A stretch of DNA of 54,894 nucleotides from Candidatus Anammoximicrobium sp. GTDB lineage: Bacteria; Planctomycetota; Planctomycetia; Pirellulales; Pirellulaceae. The notes under the pieces are model-generated. The model was not told the origin of the DNA. It made no database searches and saw only the letters and a program-made list of their open reading frames with translations. The position numbers were made by a program, and so were the translations under genes. How positions within the stretch are numbered: the first letter of the stretch is position 1; every line of letters begins with the position of its first letter. Positions 40,049 to 48,686 of this stretch are shown piece after piece. Where the stretch lies: assembly GCA_012515235.1 (NCBI GenBank), contig JAAYYU010000331.1, positions 1-54,894 on the forward strand, written 5' to 3'.

Positions 40049-41458
40049 TCACACCGGCGCGGCCGATTCCTCTTCGGCCTCGCAGGGCCGCCGTTCGATG
40101 ACTCGCATCCCGCGCCAGCGGCCCCGCAGGAATCGCAAGCCGAAGATGATTCCCAACGCGCAGATCCAGCCCGTCACCACGAACCACCACCAGAACAACC
40201 CGCGGTCCAAACCGAGCCAACACAGGGCGACCCCGATCGCGGACACCAGCAAGGTGACCACCAGCACGAACCACGTGTCGCCCGCACCCTTGATCGCGCC
40301 GGCGAAGATGATCTGCATGGCGTCAAACAGGCAGTAGGCGGCGACAAACCGCAGCAGAACCACCGCTACGTCCCGCAACTGGCCGAATTCCTGCGGATCG
40401 GCGCCGGCGCGATGCCCCATCAGGAAGAGATCCGGCGCGAGCACGAAAAACAGGCTGCACAAGGCGGTGTAGACAAGCGCAAACGACAGCGCCGTCCAGG
40501 TCGCGCGGGCCGCCAGGTCCGGCCGGCCGCGCATCAACTGCTGGCCCACCAGCGTGCTGGCCGCGACGCCCACGCCCAGCATCGGGATGAAGGCCACGGT
40601 GTTGACGTTGAAGGCCAGCGCCGTGGCCGCCATCTCCAACTTGCCCAGCCGCCCGACCAGCATGATCATCAGGGCAAAGCCCGCCGCGTCCACCAGGAAC
40701 TGAAAGCCGTTCGGCCCGCCGTACGTCAGGATGCGGCCCAACAGCGGGCGGTCCACGCGCCACGTCGTCGCCAGGCTGTACGCCCGCCGGACCGGCTCGC
40801 GGTGCATCAGCCACAAATACACGCCCACGCGAAGCCAGCCGCTGACCACGGTCGCCAGGGCCGCGCCCCGAATGCCCATTTCGGGAAACCCGCACAGGCC
40901 GAAGATCCAGAGGTAGTCCAGAACGGCGTTCACCAGCAGCGTGGCCACGTCGACGATCATCACCACGCGCGTGACGCCGCGGCCCGTGAACAGGGCTTCC
41001 TGGGCCGCCGCAATCACCGCGGCCGGCGCGCCGAGACAGAGGACCTGGAAGTAGTCGATCTCGTAAGGCATGACCTGCAGATCGTGTCCCGCCCAGCGGA
41101 AGACGTACGGCGCCAGCGGCACCGCCGCCAGAAACAACGGCGTGGCGTACACGCCGATCCACATGCCTTGCCACGTCGCCGCGCCGATCCGCTCCGGCCG
41201 CTCCGCCCCGAAATACTGGGCGACAAACGTGTTGACGTACCCCGCCACGCCCACCGGAAAACAGATCATCGTCCAATACAGCATGCCGCCAGCCATGGCC
41301 GCGGCAAGCGCGTGCGTCGAATACCACAACAGGAACATGCGGTCGATGAACATCATCACCGACCAGGTGCCGGTGGAGATGAACAGGGGCAGAGCGATGG
41401 CCAGCACCTCCCTGCCGCCGCAGGGACGCGACCACCATGTGGTTTGGTTGTGGGGCAT
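40049..41458 (-). CDS. MATE-family efflux transporter
   Basis: ATG 41458; 469 aa with about twelve membrane helices in two six-helix halves. Examples are MFIDRMFLLWYSTHALAAAM, FPVGVAGYVNTFVAQYFGA (the conserved VAQYFGA region) and its second-half counterpart GVGVAASTLVGQQLMRGRP. MATE proteins export cationic drugs or metabolites using Na+ or H+ gradients. The substrate is not predictable. It diverges from the Uma2 gene 137 bp upstream. Confidence 0.93.
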   Translation of the reverse strand: MPHNQTTWWSRPCGGREVLAIALPLFISTGTWSVMMFIDRMFLLWYSTHALAAAMAGGMLYWTMICFPVGVAGYVNTFVAQYFGAERPERIGAATWQGMWIGVYATPLFLAAVPLAPYVFRWAGHDLQVMPYEIDYFQVLCLGAPAAVIAAAQEALFTGRGVTRVVMIVDVATLLVNAVLDYLWIFGLCGFPEMGIRGAALATVVSGWLRVGVYLWLMHREPVRRAYSLATTWRVDRPLLGRILTYGGPNGFQFLVDAAGFALMIMLVGRLGKLEMAATALAFNVNTVAFIPMLGVGVAASTLVGQQLMRGRPDLAARATWTALSFALVYTALCSLFFVLAPDLFLMGHRAGADPQEFGQLRDVAVVLLRFVAAYCLFDAMQIIFAGAIKGAGDTWFVLVVTLLVSAIGVALCWLGLDRGLFWWWFVVTGWICALGIIFGLRFLRGRWRGMRVIERRPCEAEEESAAPV

Positions 41459-41595
41459 GCGGGAAAGCTTACGGGTTTTGGCCCGCCTTTGCTAGGCGAC
41501 CGGCAGGGTTCCCTGGTAGAATGGGTGACGATGCCTTGCAGGCCGAACTCGGTTTTGGTGGCCGACCGTGATTTCCTTGTTGCAGGACACGAATC

Positions 41596-42306
41596 ATGAC
41601 CGTTTCCTCGCTTGACAGTCCCTTGCTGACGCCGCCGCTGGACGTGCGTCCCGGCGTCGACCATTTGGTGACGGAAGATGACACGCCTGTGGACAACCTG
41701 TTCTCCGAAAAGCAACAGCGGCTGCTGACCGAACCCCTGTACGCGTCTTGGCCGGGACCGGGACAGGGCCGCTCCTTCCTGGCCGCGGCCAACGTGGGGC
41801 TGTTCTACGCCGTCGAGCAGTCGCCGTTCGTGCCGGACGTGCTCCTGAGCCTGGACGTCCGCTGTTCGGACGATCTGTGGCCCAAGTCGCACCGCTCGTA
41901 TTTCATGTGGGAATACGGGAAGCCTCCGGACGTCGTGATCGAGATCGTCTCGAATCGCCGGGGCGGCGAGGATTCCGACAAGTTGCGGGGGTACGCGCAG
42001 ATTCGGATTCCGTACTACGCCATCTTCGACCCCGAACGCATGCTCAGTGACGAAATCCTCCGGGCCTGCGAATGGCACCGCTTCCAGTATCGGCCCTTGG
42101 ACGACCCCGGCCTGCTGCCGGGCATCGGTTTGGGACTGCGGTCATGGCACGGCGTCTTTGAAAACCACGACAACACTTGGTTGCGGTGGATCGACGCGGA
42201 AGGGAAATGGATCGCCACGGGCGGCGAGCGGGCCGAACGCGCCGAGCAGCGGGCCGACAAGCTGGTCGAACAACTGAGAAGGCTCGGCGTCGAGCCGGAA
42301 GTGTAG
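41596..42306 (+). CDS. Uma2-family (DUF820) PD-(D/E)XK nuclease-like protein
   Basis: ATG 41596; 236 aa. The core is visible in VPDVLLSLDVRC (acidic residue), PDVVIEIVSNRRGGEDSDKL (the E-x-V/K-type catalytic stretch) and YAQIRIPYYAIFDPE. The C-terminus is a charged coiled coil (ERAERAEQRADKLVEQLRRLG). The family is greatly expanded in cyanobacteria and planctomycetes; its target is not established. The Asp-Glu-Lys triad looks partly degenerate (Ser-Asn-Arg where Lys is often found). The next gene follows 14 bp downstream. Confidence 0.88.
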   Translation: MTVSSLDSPLLTPPLDVRPGVDHLVTEDDTPVDNLFSEKQQRLLTEPLYASWPGPGQGRSFLAAANVGLFYAVEQSPFVPDVLLSLDVRCSDDLWPKSHRSYFMWEYGKPPDVVIEIVSNRRGGEDSDKLRGYAQIRIPYYAIFDPERMLSDEILRACEWHRFQYRPLDDPGLLPGIGLGLRSWHGVFENHDNTWLRWIDAEGKWIATGGERAERAEQRADKLVEQLRRLGVEPEV

Positions 42307-42320
42307 GAGACCCAATCAGG

Positions 42321-43775
42321 ATGGCAGAAGCGTATCCCAAAGTGGCGCAGTTGAAGAGCGTCAAGGCATTCCGTGCGCGGCTGGCGGAGCTGGCTTTGGA
42401 CCTGCCCGTCGACGACCAGATTCTCACGGCCCAGCAAGGCTCGCCGCTGGCGGCCCCGATCCAGATCGGCGGCTTTCGCGTCGGCAATCGCTGGTGCGTG
42501 CAACCGATGGAAGGCTGGGATGCCAACCGCGACGGTTCGCCGTCGCCCCATACCTTGCGCCGCTGGCGGAATTTCGGACTCAGCGGCGGCAAGCTGATCT
42601 GGGGCGGCGAAGCGGCTGCCATCCAGCCGGACGGCCGAGCCAATCCCCATCAGACGTTGGCCACGCCCGAAAACCGCGCCGGCTTGACCGCGCTGCGGGG
42701 CGCACTGACCGCCGCCCACCGCCAGCAGTTTGGCACGACCGACGATCTGCTGGTCGGCCTGCAATTGACCCATTCCGGCCGTTTCTGCCGGCCGAACTCG
42801 AAGCAACTGGAGCCGCGGATCGCCTACCACCATCCGCTGCTGGACGCCAAGTTCGGCATCGACCCGCGCGACGATTCCGTGGTCTGGAGCGACGACGAGT
42901 TGGAACGTCTGATCGACACCTACGTCGCCGCAGCGGGCCTGGCCAAGGAGGTCGGGTTCCAGTTCGTCGACGTCAAGGCGTGCCACGGCTACCTGCTGCA
43001 CGAGTTCCTCAGCGCCCGCGTGCGTCCCGGCCGGTTCGGCGGCGACTTCGACGGCCGCACGCGGATCCTGCGCACGATCGTGGCCCAGATCCGCGACGCG
43101 CATCCGGACTTGATGGTCGGCGTGCGGATCAGCGTGTTCGACGTGCCGCCGTTCAAGACCAGCCGCGAAGTCGGGCAACCGATGGACTACGCGAAGCTGC
43201 TGCCGTACCAGTACGGTTTTGGCTGCCGGGAAGACGATCCGCTGGAATACGACCTGACCGAGCCGCTGCGGCTGATCGGCGTCCTGCGCGACTTGGGCGT
43301 CGTGGCGATCAACGTCACCGGCGGCAGTCCCTACTACAGTCCGCACATCCAGCGGCCGGCGATCTTTCCGCCCAGCGACGGCTACCAGCCGCCCGAAGAT
43401 CCGCTGGTCGGCGTCGCCCGCCAGATCCACGCCGCGCGGGCTTGCCAACAAGCGTTCCCCGGACTGCCGATGGTCGGCACGGGTTACACGTACCTGCAGG
43501 ACTACTTGCCGCACGTGGCCCAGGCCGCCGTCCGCGCCGGCTGGATCGACGTGATCGGCATCGGGCGGATGGTGTTGGCCTATCCAGAAATGCCGGCCGA
43601 CGCGCTGCAGCGCGGCCAGCTGCAGCGGAAACGGATCTGCCGTACGTTCAGCGATTGTACGACCGGGCCCCGGCACGGACTGGTCTCCGGCTGCTATCCG
43701 CTGGACGATTACTACAAGCAGTTGCCCGACGCGGAGCAACTGCGGTCGGTCAAGCAAGCGCTCAAGGCGGATTAG
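42321..43775 (+). CDS. NADH:flavin oxidoreductase of the old yellow enzyme family
   Basis: ATG 42321 (MAEAYPKVAQLK) preceded by CAATCAGG; 484 aa. Landmarks: NRWCVQPMEGWDANRDGSPS (FMN site), LQLTHSGRFCRPN (the QLxHxGR motif), FVDVKACHGYLLHEFLS (the catalytic-type HGY..H.F) and MVGTGYTYLQD with IGIGRMVLAYPEMP near the end. The barrel reduces activated double bonds or related substrates using NAD(P)H. Unlike the 2,4-dienoyl-CoA reductase type it has no added Fe-S/FAD domains. Longer than standard OYE (about 360 aa) through insertions. The substrate is unknown. Confidence 0.9.
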   Translation: MAEAYPKVAQLKSVKAFRARLAELALDLPVDDQILTAQQGSPLAAPIQIGGFRVGNRWCVQPMEGWDANRDGSPSPHTLRRWRNFGLSGGKLIWGGEAAAIQPDGRANPHQTLATPENRAGLTALRGALTAAHRQQFGTTDDLLVGLQLTHSGRFCRPNSKQLEPRIAYHHPLLDAKFGIDPRDDSVVWSDDELERLIDTYVAAAGLAKEVGFQFVDVKACHGYLLHEFLSARVRPGRFGGDFDGRTRILRTIVAQIRDAHPDLMVGVRISVFDVPPFKTSREVGQPMDYAKLLPYQYGFGCREDDPLEYDLTEPLRLIGVLRDLGVVAINVTGGSPYYSPHIQRPAIFPPSDGYQPPEDPLVGVARQIHAARACQQAFPGLPMVGTGYTYLQDYLPHVAQAAVRAGWIDVIGIGRMVLAYPEMPADALQRGQLQRKRICRTFSDCTTGPRHGLVSGCYPLDDYYKQLPDAEQLRSVKQALKAD

Positions 43776-43792
43776 CTTTCGTAGTTTTCGCA

Positions 43793-43867
43793 GGGTGGGC
43801 CAACTCTGCGCGGTCCAACGGCGCGGGCCGGAAAGGATGCGGTGGGCCGCACAGACTTGGCCCACCC
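43793..43867. repeat. 21-bp inverted repeat flanking a 33-bp core
   Basis: GGGTGGGCCAACTCTGCGCG at 43793 returns in reverse complement up to 43867 (TTGGCCCACCC at 43857-43867), about 19 of 21 bases matching. It sits between two plus-strand genes and may act as terminator or be a small dispersed repeat. Confidence 0.7.
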
Positions 43868-43894
43868 AACGTGGTCGCTGCGTAAGGACGCAAC

Positions 43895-44470
43895 ATGATG
43901 CTGCTGTTTTTCGACACCGAAACCTCCGGTCTGCCGCAAGACTGGTCCGCGCCGGCGGCCGACGTCGCCAACTGGCCGCGACTGGTGCAGATCGGCTGGC
44001 TGTGTTGCGACGACTCCGGTCAGATGCTGCAGTCGCAGCAGTACCTGATCAAGCCGCAGGGTTTCCAGATCAGCAAGGCCGCCGTCGCCGTCCACGGGAT
44101 CACTACCGCGCGGGCGCTTTGCGACGGCGTGGACTTGGCGCCGGTCCTGGTGCAGTTCTCGGACGACTTGCGCAAGGTCGGCTCGCTCGTGGCCCACAAT
44201 CTGGACTTTGACCGGCGCATTCTGCAAGCCGAGTTCATCCGGGCCGGTCTGGCCGACGCGTTTGAAGGGAGGAAGGGCCGCTGTACGATGAAAGAAAGCG
44301 CCGACTTCTGCCAATTGCCGGGGAAACGCGGCTGGAAGTGGCCGACCCTGACGGAGTTGCACTGCCGGCTCTTCGGCCAACCACCCGAAACCGTCCACGG
44401 GGCCCTGGCCGATGCGGAGGCTTGTATGCAGTGCTTCTTTGAACTGCGGAGGCGGCGCGTGTTGAAGTAG
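43895..44470 (+). CDS. DEDDh 3'-5' exonuclease (DnaQ/epsilon-like)
   Basis: ATG 43895 (ATGATG; the second codon is also possible); 191 aa. The four acidic motifs are FFDTETSGL, HGITTARAL, AHNLDFDRRIL and HGALADAEACMQCF, giving the DEDDh set. Length and order fit stand-alone exonucleases of the DNA polymerase III epsilon superfamily, which proofread or trim DNA or RNA 3' ends. No polymerase gene is near. It converges with the large glycosidase-like gene 133 bp downstream. Confidence 0.92.
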   Translation: MMLLFFDTETSGLPQDWSAPAADVANWPRLVQIGWLCCDDSGQMLQSQQYLIKPQGFQISKAAVAVHGITTARALCDGVDLAPVLVQFSDDLRKVGSLVAHNLDFDRRILQAEFIRAGLADAFEGRKGRCTMKESADFCQLPGKRGWKWPTLTELHCRLFGQPPETVHGALADAEACMQCFFELRRRRVLK

Positions 44471-44603
44471 CCGTCGCTCGGAGGGAGACGATTCCCCGGT
44501 CCGTCGCGAGGCTTCCGTTTCAGCAGGCGACGAAGACGCGCCGCTTCGGCCCGGCCCGACCGTCCAGCCGAACCGGCGGGGCCGGCGCGCCCGGCGCGTG
44601 CCC

Positions 44604-47600
44604 TCACTTCCGCAGCACGAGCACCTCCGCGTCGCCCGGCTCCAGCGTCAGCTGCACCGTCGCGCCGGCAGTCACCTTTCGGCCGCTGTAGAACTCCTGG
44701 CCGGCGCCCCACTCCGATGGCAGCGGCACCGTCAAGGTCGTCGGCTTTTTGCCCGGATTCATCAGGCAGACGAGCGTCGTGCCCGCGTGTTGCAGCGGCT
44801 GAACCTGAGAATCGTTGAAAGACTCGAACGTCAGCCGTCGGCCCTGCACGAAGGCCTCTTCCCAGGCTGCGACCAGCCGCGTCGTCTCGCCCATCGCCAG
44901 CCAGCTTCGGCCGTCCATTTCCGTGCGTTCGTACACGAGGACGCCGCCGGTGCTGTCGAGCACGGTGCGCAGCAGCCAGGCCTTGCTCAGCGGGTTGACC
45001 GGCGTGAGGATGTCTCGTTCGTAGGGCGTCAGCAAGGCTCCGCAGATCAGCGGGATGCCTTGCAGCGCGGCGATGGTGGCGCGGGTGGCTTCGACGGGCC
45101 GCCCGTAGCCGCAGCCTGCCCGGTCGCAGCCTTGCTCTGCGCCGACATAGCTCCATTGGACTCCGTAGCGTTCGGCATTGTCCGGCGTGGCATAGCCGCT
45201 GTAGACGCTGAATTGCGTTCCGGGCGACAAGTCGTGAATCGTGCGGCGGAACGTGCCGAACATCCGGGCCACGCGGCGGGCCATGAAGTCCACCCACGGG
45301 TCGCGGTACTGCTGGCGGATAATCTCGGCGTCCAGCTTGACGGCCGGCGGCAGCTTGGCGTCTTGCCGGAAGGCGTCCAGGCATCGGGGGCAGAAACAAG
45401 CGTGGGGGCTGCCCCGCCACGGGCCGTACTCGTAGTCATAGTCCAGCGTGTCTGGTTTCAGCGTCTCGAGCTTCTCGCGCAGACAGTCACGCACGACGTT
45501 CCAGCCGTCGTCCAGCAGCAGCGTCATGCAGAGGCATTGGCCGTTGGGGCGGCCGTCCGCGGCGATCAGACGCTGGTCGGGATGCTCCTTGAGATACGGC
45601 GCCAGGTTCAGCGACCAGGGCTGGAAGTTGATCCCCACCGTTTGTCGCAGGCCGAAGCGGGGGGCCTGGTCGGAGGTCCAGCGATCGCCGGAGACGATGT
45701 CGTTGAAGCCCGCGGCGCGGGCGGCGTCGAGGATCTGCTCTCGCATGTCGAGGTCGTCCATGTTGGACAGCCATCCGCCCCACAGTTGCCAGACGAGGGT
45801 CTTGCACTGGGCGCCCTTGACCGCGGGCAGGACCCGAACCTTGATCGTCTGTGGCGCCTCGATGACGCTGCCATCGTTGGCTTGCGACCAGTACACGAAT
45901 TCCGCCGCGGGGCCGCCGCCGGCGGGATCTCCGTCGCGCCCTGCGGCACCGGCTTGCGGCTCGGACGAGATTTCCGGCGCCCGCACGAACGCTTCGAACT
46001 CCGACATGATATGATGCCGCCCGGCCACCAGCGGCTGATCGGCCCCAATCTTGGCAACACGCATTTGCCGGCCCTGGACGGTCTGCTCGCCGAGCTGCGT
46101 GGTCGTCCATTTCGGAACGCCGGGATTCTTGCCGTAGAATCCGGTGGAGCCCAGGACCTCGAAACCCGGCGGCACGGCGAGGAACGTCTCCCAGCCGCCC
46201 AGCTTGCGTCCTTTCAGGCCTTCGGTGCGAAAGGTGATATGTTGCGTCACGCCTTGGGCCAGCGTGTACACCGGTTCTGGAGTCGGCCACACGCGGGTGT
46301 GCTCGAACAACAGCGTACGGCGGAGGACGAGGGACCGGTCCGCGTGCCCCACGATCGCTCCGAGCGTCGCGTGAGTCCCGGTTTTGGGCGCAAGCGGCCA
46401 CGTCCCGTCCTCCACGCGCGGGCTGGCCGGATCGGCGGCGTCCGCCGGCGCCATCCGCCAGTTGGCCGCATCGAAGCTGAAGTCGCCCAGCTTGCCTTGC
46501 AGGGCGACCGGGCCCTTTGTCAACCGCAGTGCCAGCACGTTCAGGCCCTTTTCCAACGGCACCGGAAAGGGCCTCGCGGGGGCCTGCGCGCCGCTGGCCA
46601 GCAGTTGCCCGTTGACCAGCAGTTCCCAGGGGCCGGAAGTGTCCAGCGTCAGTTCCGCCGCCGACGATTTCACGCCCTGCGGGAGCATCGGCGTGAGGAC
46701 CAGCGGCTGCAACGAGGCCGCGTCGAGCAGGCCGTAACCGAGCATCAAATCGGCCTCGCCCGGCACATCGAAAACGTGGCCATACACGTGCTGGCGGCGC
46801 GACGGGGAGCGAATCTCGGTGACCACCCGCGGCGGCAGACTCGCCGCGTGCTCGCCAACCGGCGGGATGGCGTTGCCCTGCAGCTTGAGCGTCGTCGGCG
46901 GGCTCAGCCGGAGGTCGGGGACGGCGTCCACAAAGGTCAACGTCCCCAGGGCCACGGGATCGTGAAAGCCTCGGGCCGACAGGTTCCATGAACTGGTCTC
47001 TTTGCGTCCGCGGGCGATCCGTCCCAAGCAGGCGTTCCACGTGTCGCCCGTCTGCGGCCTGCCGCCCAGGTCGGCCCACGGGATGGAGATTTCGGCGACC
47101 CAACGCCGCTCCTCGATCTGTCCGCGGGCCGTGACCTGCGAGTTCCAACTCACGTCGCGCGAGCCCCACAGGTCGGGAGCCTTGCACACGGCGTCGGCAA
47201 TCGTGCCGAGCGCGTTGACGGCAAAGTCGTAGACGCTTTGCGAGCCGGGTGGCTGCAACAGGATCACGACGCTGTCGTCGCGATGGACGTCGCCGTCCCG
47301 CCGCGAGACCTTGGCCAGGAACTCGTGGCGGCGCTGCTGGGCCGTGTCCAGCAGCGGTTCGTCGCACTCAAAGCGCAGGGACAGCGCGGCGTCATCGTAC
47401 GAAATCCGCACCGTCGTCTGTGCCGCGGCCGGAAGCGTCGAACCGACGCCGACAAAGCCGCTGAACGCGAGCCCGGAACTGGCGCTGCTGCGGCCAACGG
47501 CGGCCAGGGGCCGGCGGCCCAGCAACTCGGGCGCGGCAGACAACTGCTCGGCCGTCCGTTCGGGCTGTGTCCCGATGACGACGCTGTCCAGAGCGATCGA

Positions 47601-48473
47601 ACCGTTGGCGTTCGCGCCGCGCGTCGAGCCGATCCCGAAGCGATCCCCCACTTCGCCTGCCAGCACGGGCTTGAACTGCAGCCATTCCCACCGGTCGACC
47701 TGCGTGGGCTTGACGGTCTGCAGATACTGGGCGTTGCCGCCCTGCCAGGTGACGAGCCGCCACGCGTCATCCGCCGCGCCGCTGCGGACACGGCAGGCGA
47801 TGCGCAGCGGACGGCTGGTCTGCGGCACGGGCAAGTCCGCGGCCAGCACGTGCTGCTCGGACTGGAGCGCACTTCCTCCCAGGGCCTGTGCGTCTGCCGC
47901 GACGGTCCGCGTCGAGGACGCGAAATCCTCGGCCTCCAGCCGCCACGGACCGGCCGCCGTATCTCCGGTGGGCCATTCCGCAGCCAGCTGGACCCGCACC
48001 CGATCCACCTCGAACACCGCGCCGGGCTGGACGTCGCGGGTGATGAAATAGATGCCCAACGACTTGTCGCCGGCGACGAGCACCTTCGACAGGGAAATCT
48101 CCTGCCAGTGGTCCGTCAGGGGCTTCGTCGTCGGCGAGTACAGCCAGCCGTTGCCGGAGATCAGGCACAACCAGATCTCGCCCTGGCCGCGAACCTGGGC
48201 GGTGACGTTCGCCAGCCGAGCGCCGGACAGTCCGGTGGCGGTCAGGGCCAGTCCTTCCAGCTTCTTGCGGCCGGGCAGCACGCCGCGCAGATACCATTGG
48301 CCCGACGCGGCCTGGCCCTGCCGACGCTCGATCTTCAGGTCGTCGGGCGCCTTGTGATACGAGAATGCGTTGCCGTTTCCCGTCTCGAAGTCCTCGAGAA
48401 ACTCCTGAGCGCTGACCAAGGCGGCACAAGCGGCGCAGGCAAGGCCTGCCCCAATGCAAAGCATGCGCTTCAT
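44604..48473 (-). CDS. Very large exported CBM9-like/glycoside-hydrolase-type protein
   Basis: ATG 48473 preceded by GGAAGGAAATG; 1289 aa with signal peptide (MKRMLCIGAGLACAACAALVSAQ). The N-terminal part has two beta-sandwich-like regions (FLEDFETGNGNAFSYHKAPD, WRLEAEDFASSTRTVAAD). About residues 310-500 resemble a CBM9 carbohydrate-binding domain (AALSLRFECDEP, DDSVVILLQPP, RRWVAEISIPWADLGG). The C-terminal third looks like a TIM barrel (DYDYEYGPWRGSPHACFCPR, with CFCPRCLDAF as seen in GH42- or GH10-like putative glycosidases). Substrate and catalytic residues are unassigned. It is divergent from another large exported protein, with a shared 213-bp promoter region. The long antisense frame over its neighbour is not real coding. 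Confidence 0.75.
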   Translation of the reverse strand: MKRMLCIGAGLACAACAALVSAQEFLEDFETGNGNAFSYHKAPDDLKIERRQGQAASGQWYLRGVLPGRKKLEGLALTATGLSGARLANVTAQVRGQGEIWLCLISGNGWLYSPTTKPLTDHWQEISLSKVLVAGDKSLGIYFITRDVQPGAVFEVDRVRVQLAAEWPTGDTAAGPWRLEAEDFASSTRTVAADAQALGGSALQSEQHVLAADLPVPQTSRPLRIACRVRSGAADDAWRLVTWQGGNAQYLQTVKPTQVDRWEWLQFKPVLAGEVGDRFGIGSTRGANANGSIALDSVVIGTQPERTAEQLSAAPELLGRRPLAAVGRSSASSGLAFSGFVGVGSTLPAAAQTTVRISYDDAALSLRFECDEPLLDTAQQRRHEFLAKVSRRDGDVHRDDSVVILLQPPGSQSVYDFAVNALGTIADAVCKAPDLWGSRDVSWNSQVTARGQIEERRWVAEISIPWADLGGRPQTGDTWNACLGRIARGRKETSSWNLSARGFHDPVALGTLTFVDAVPDLRLSPPTTLKLQGNAIPPVGEHAASLPPRVVTEIRSPSRRQHVYGHVFDVPGEADLMLGYGLLDAASLQPLVLTPMLPQGVKSSAAELTLDTSGPWELLVNGQLLASGAQAPARPFPVPLEKGLNVLALRLTKGPVALQGKLGDFSFDAANWRMAPADAADPASPRVEDGTWPLAPKTGTHATLGAIVGHADRSLVLRRTLLFEHTRVWPTPEPVYTLAQGVTQHITFRTEGLKGRKLGGWETFLAVPPGFEVLGSTGFYGKNPGVPKWTTTQLGEQTVQGRQMRVAKIGADQPLVAGRHHIMSEFEAFVRAPEISSEPQAGAAGRDGDPAGGGPAAEFVYWSQANDGSVIEAPQTIKVRVLPAVKGAQCKTLVWQLWGGWLSNMDDLDMREQILDAARAAGFNDIVSGDRWTSDQAPRFGLRQTVGINFQPWSLNLAPYLKEHPDQRLIAADGRPNGQCLCMTLLLDDGWNVVRDCLREKLETLKPDTLDYDYEYGPWRGSPHACFCPRCLDAFRQDAKLPPAVKLDAEIIRQQYRDPWVDFMARRVARMFGTFRRTIHDLSPGTQFSVYSGYATPDNAERYGVQWSYVGAEQGCDRAGCGYGRPVEATRATIAALQGIPLICGALLTPYERDILTPVNPLSKAWLLRTVLDSTGGVLVYERTEMDGRSWLAMGETTRLVAAWEEAFVQGRRLTFESFNDSQVQPLQHAGTTLVCLMNPGKKPTTLTVPLPSEWGAGQEFYSGRKVTAGATVQLTLEPGDAEVLVLRK

Positions 48474-48686
48474 CGGATCATTTCCTTCCGTTGAGTTTCG
48501 AGACGGCGACGTTCTGACCGTGGGGATGTTTAAGACAGCTCGCCCGCGGAGCCAATCCCGCCAGCCTGAAAATCGGCGGCGCGGGAAGCGGAAGCCGCGT
48601 TGTTGAACCCGGAGGTCGAAAACACCACAATAAACCGTTTGGACTCGACCTGTCCACACGTCGCCCATCAAGAAAGGCGAAACCCC

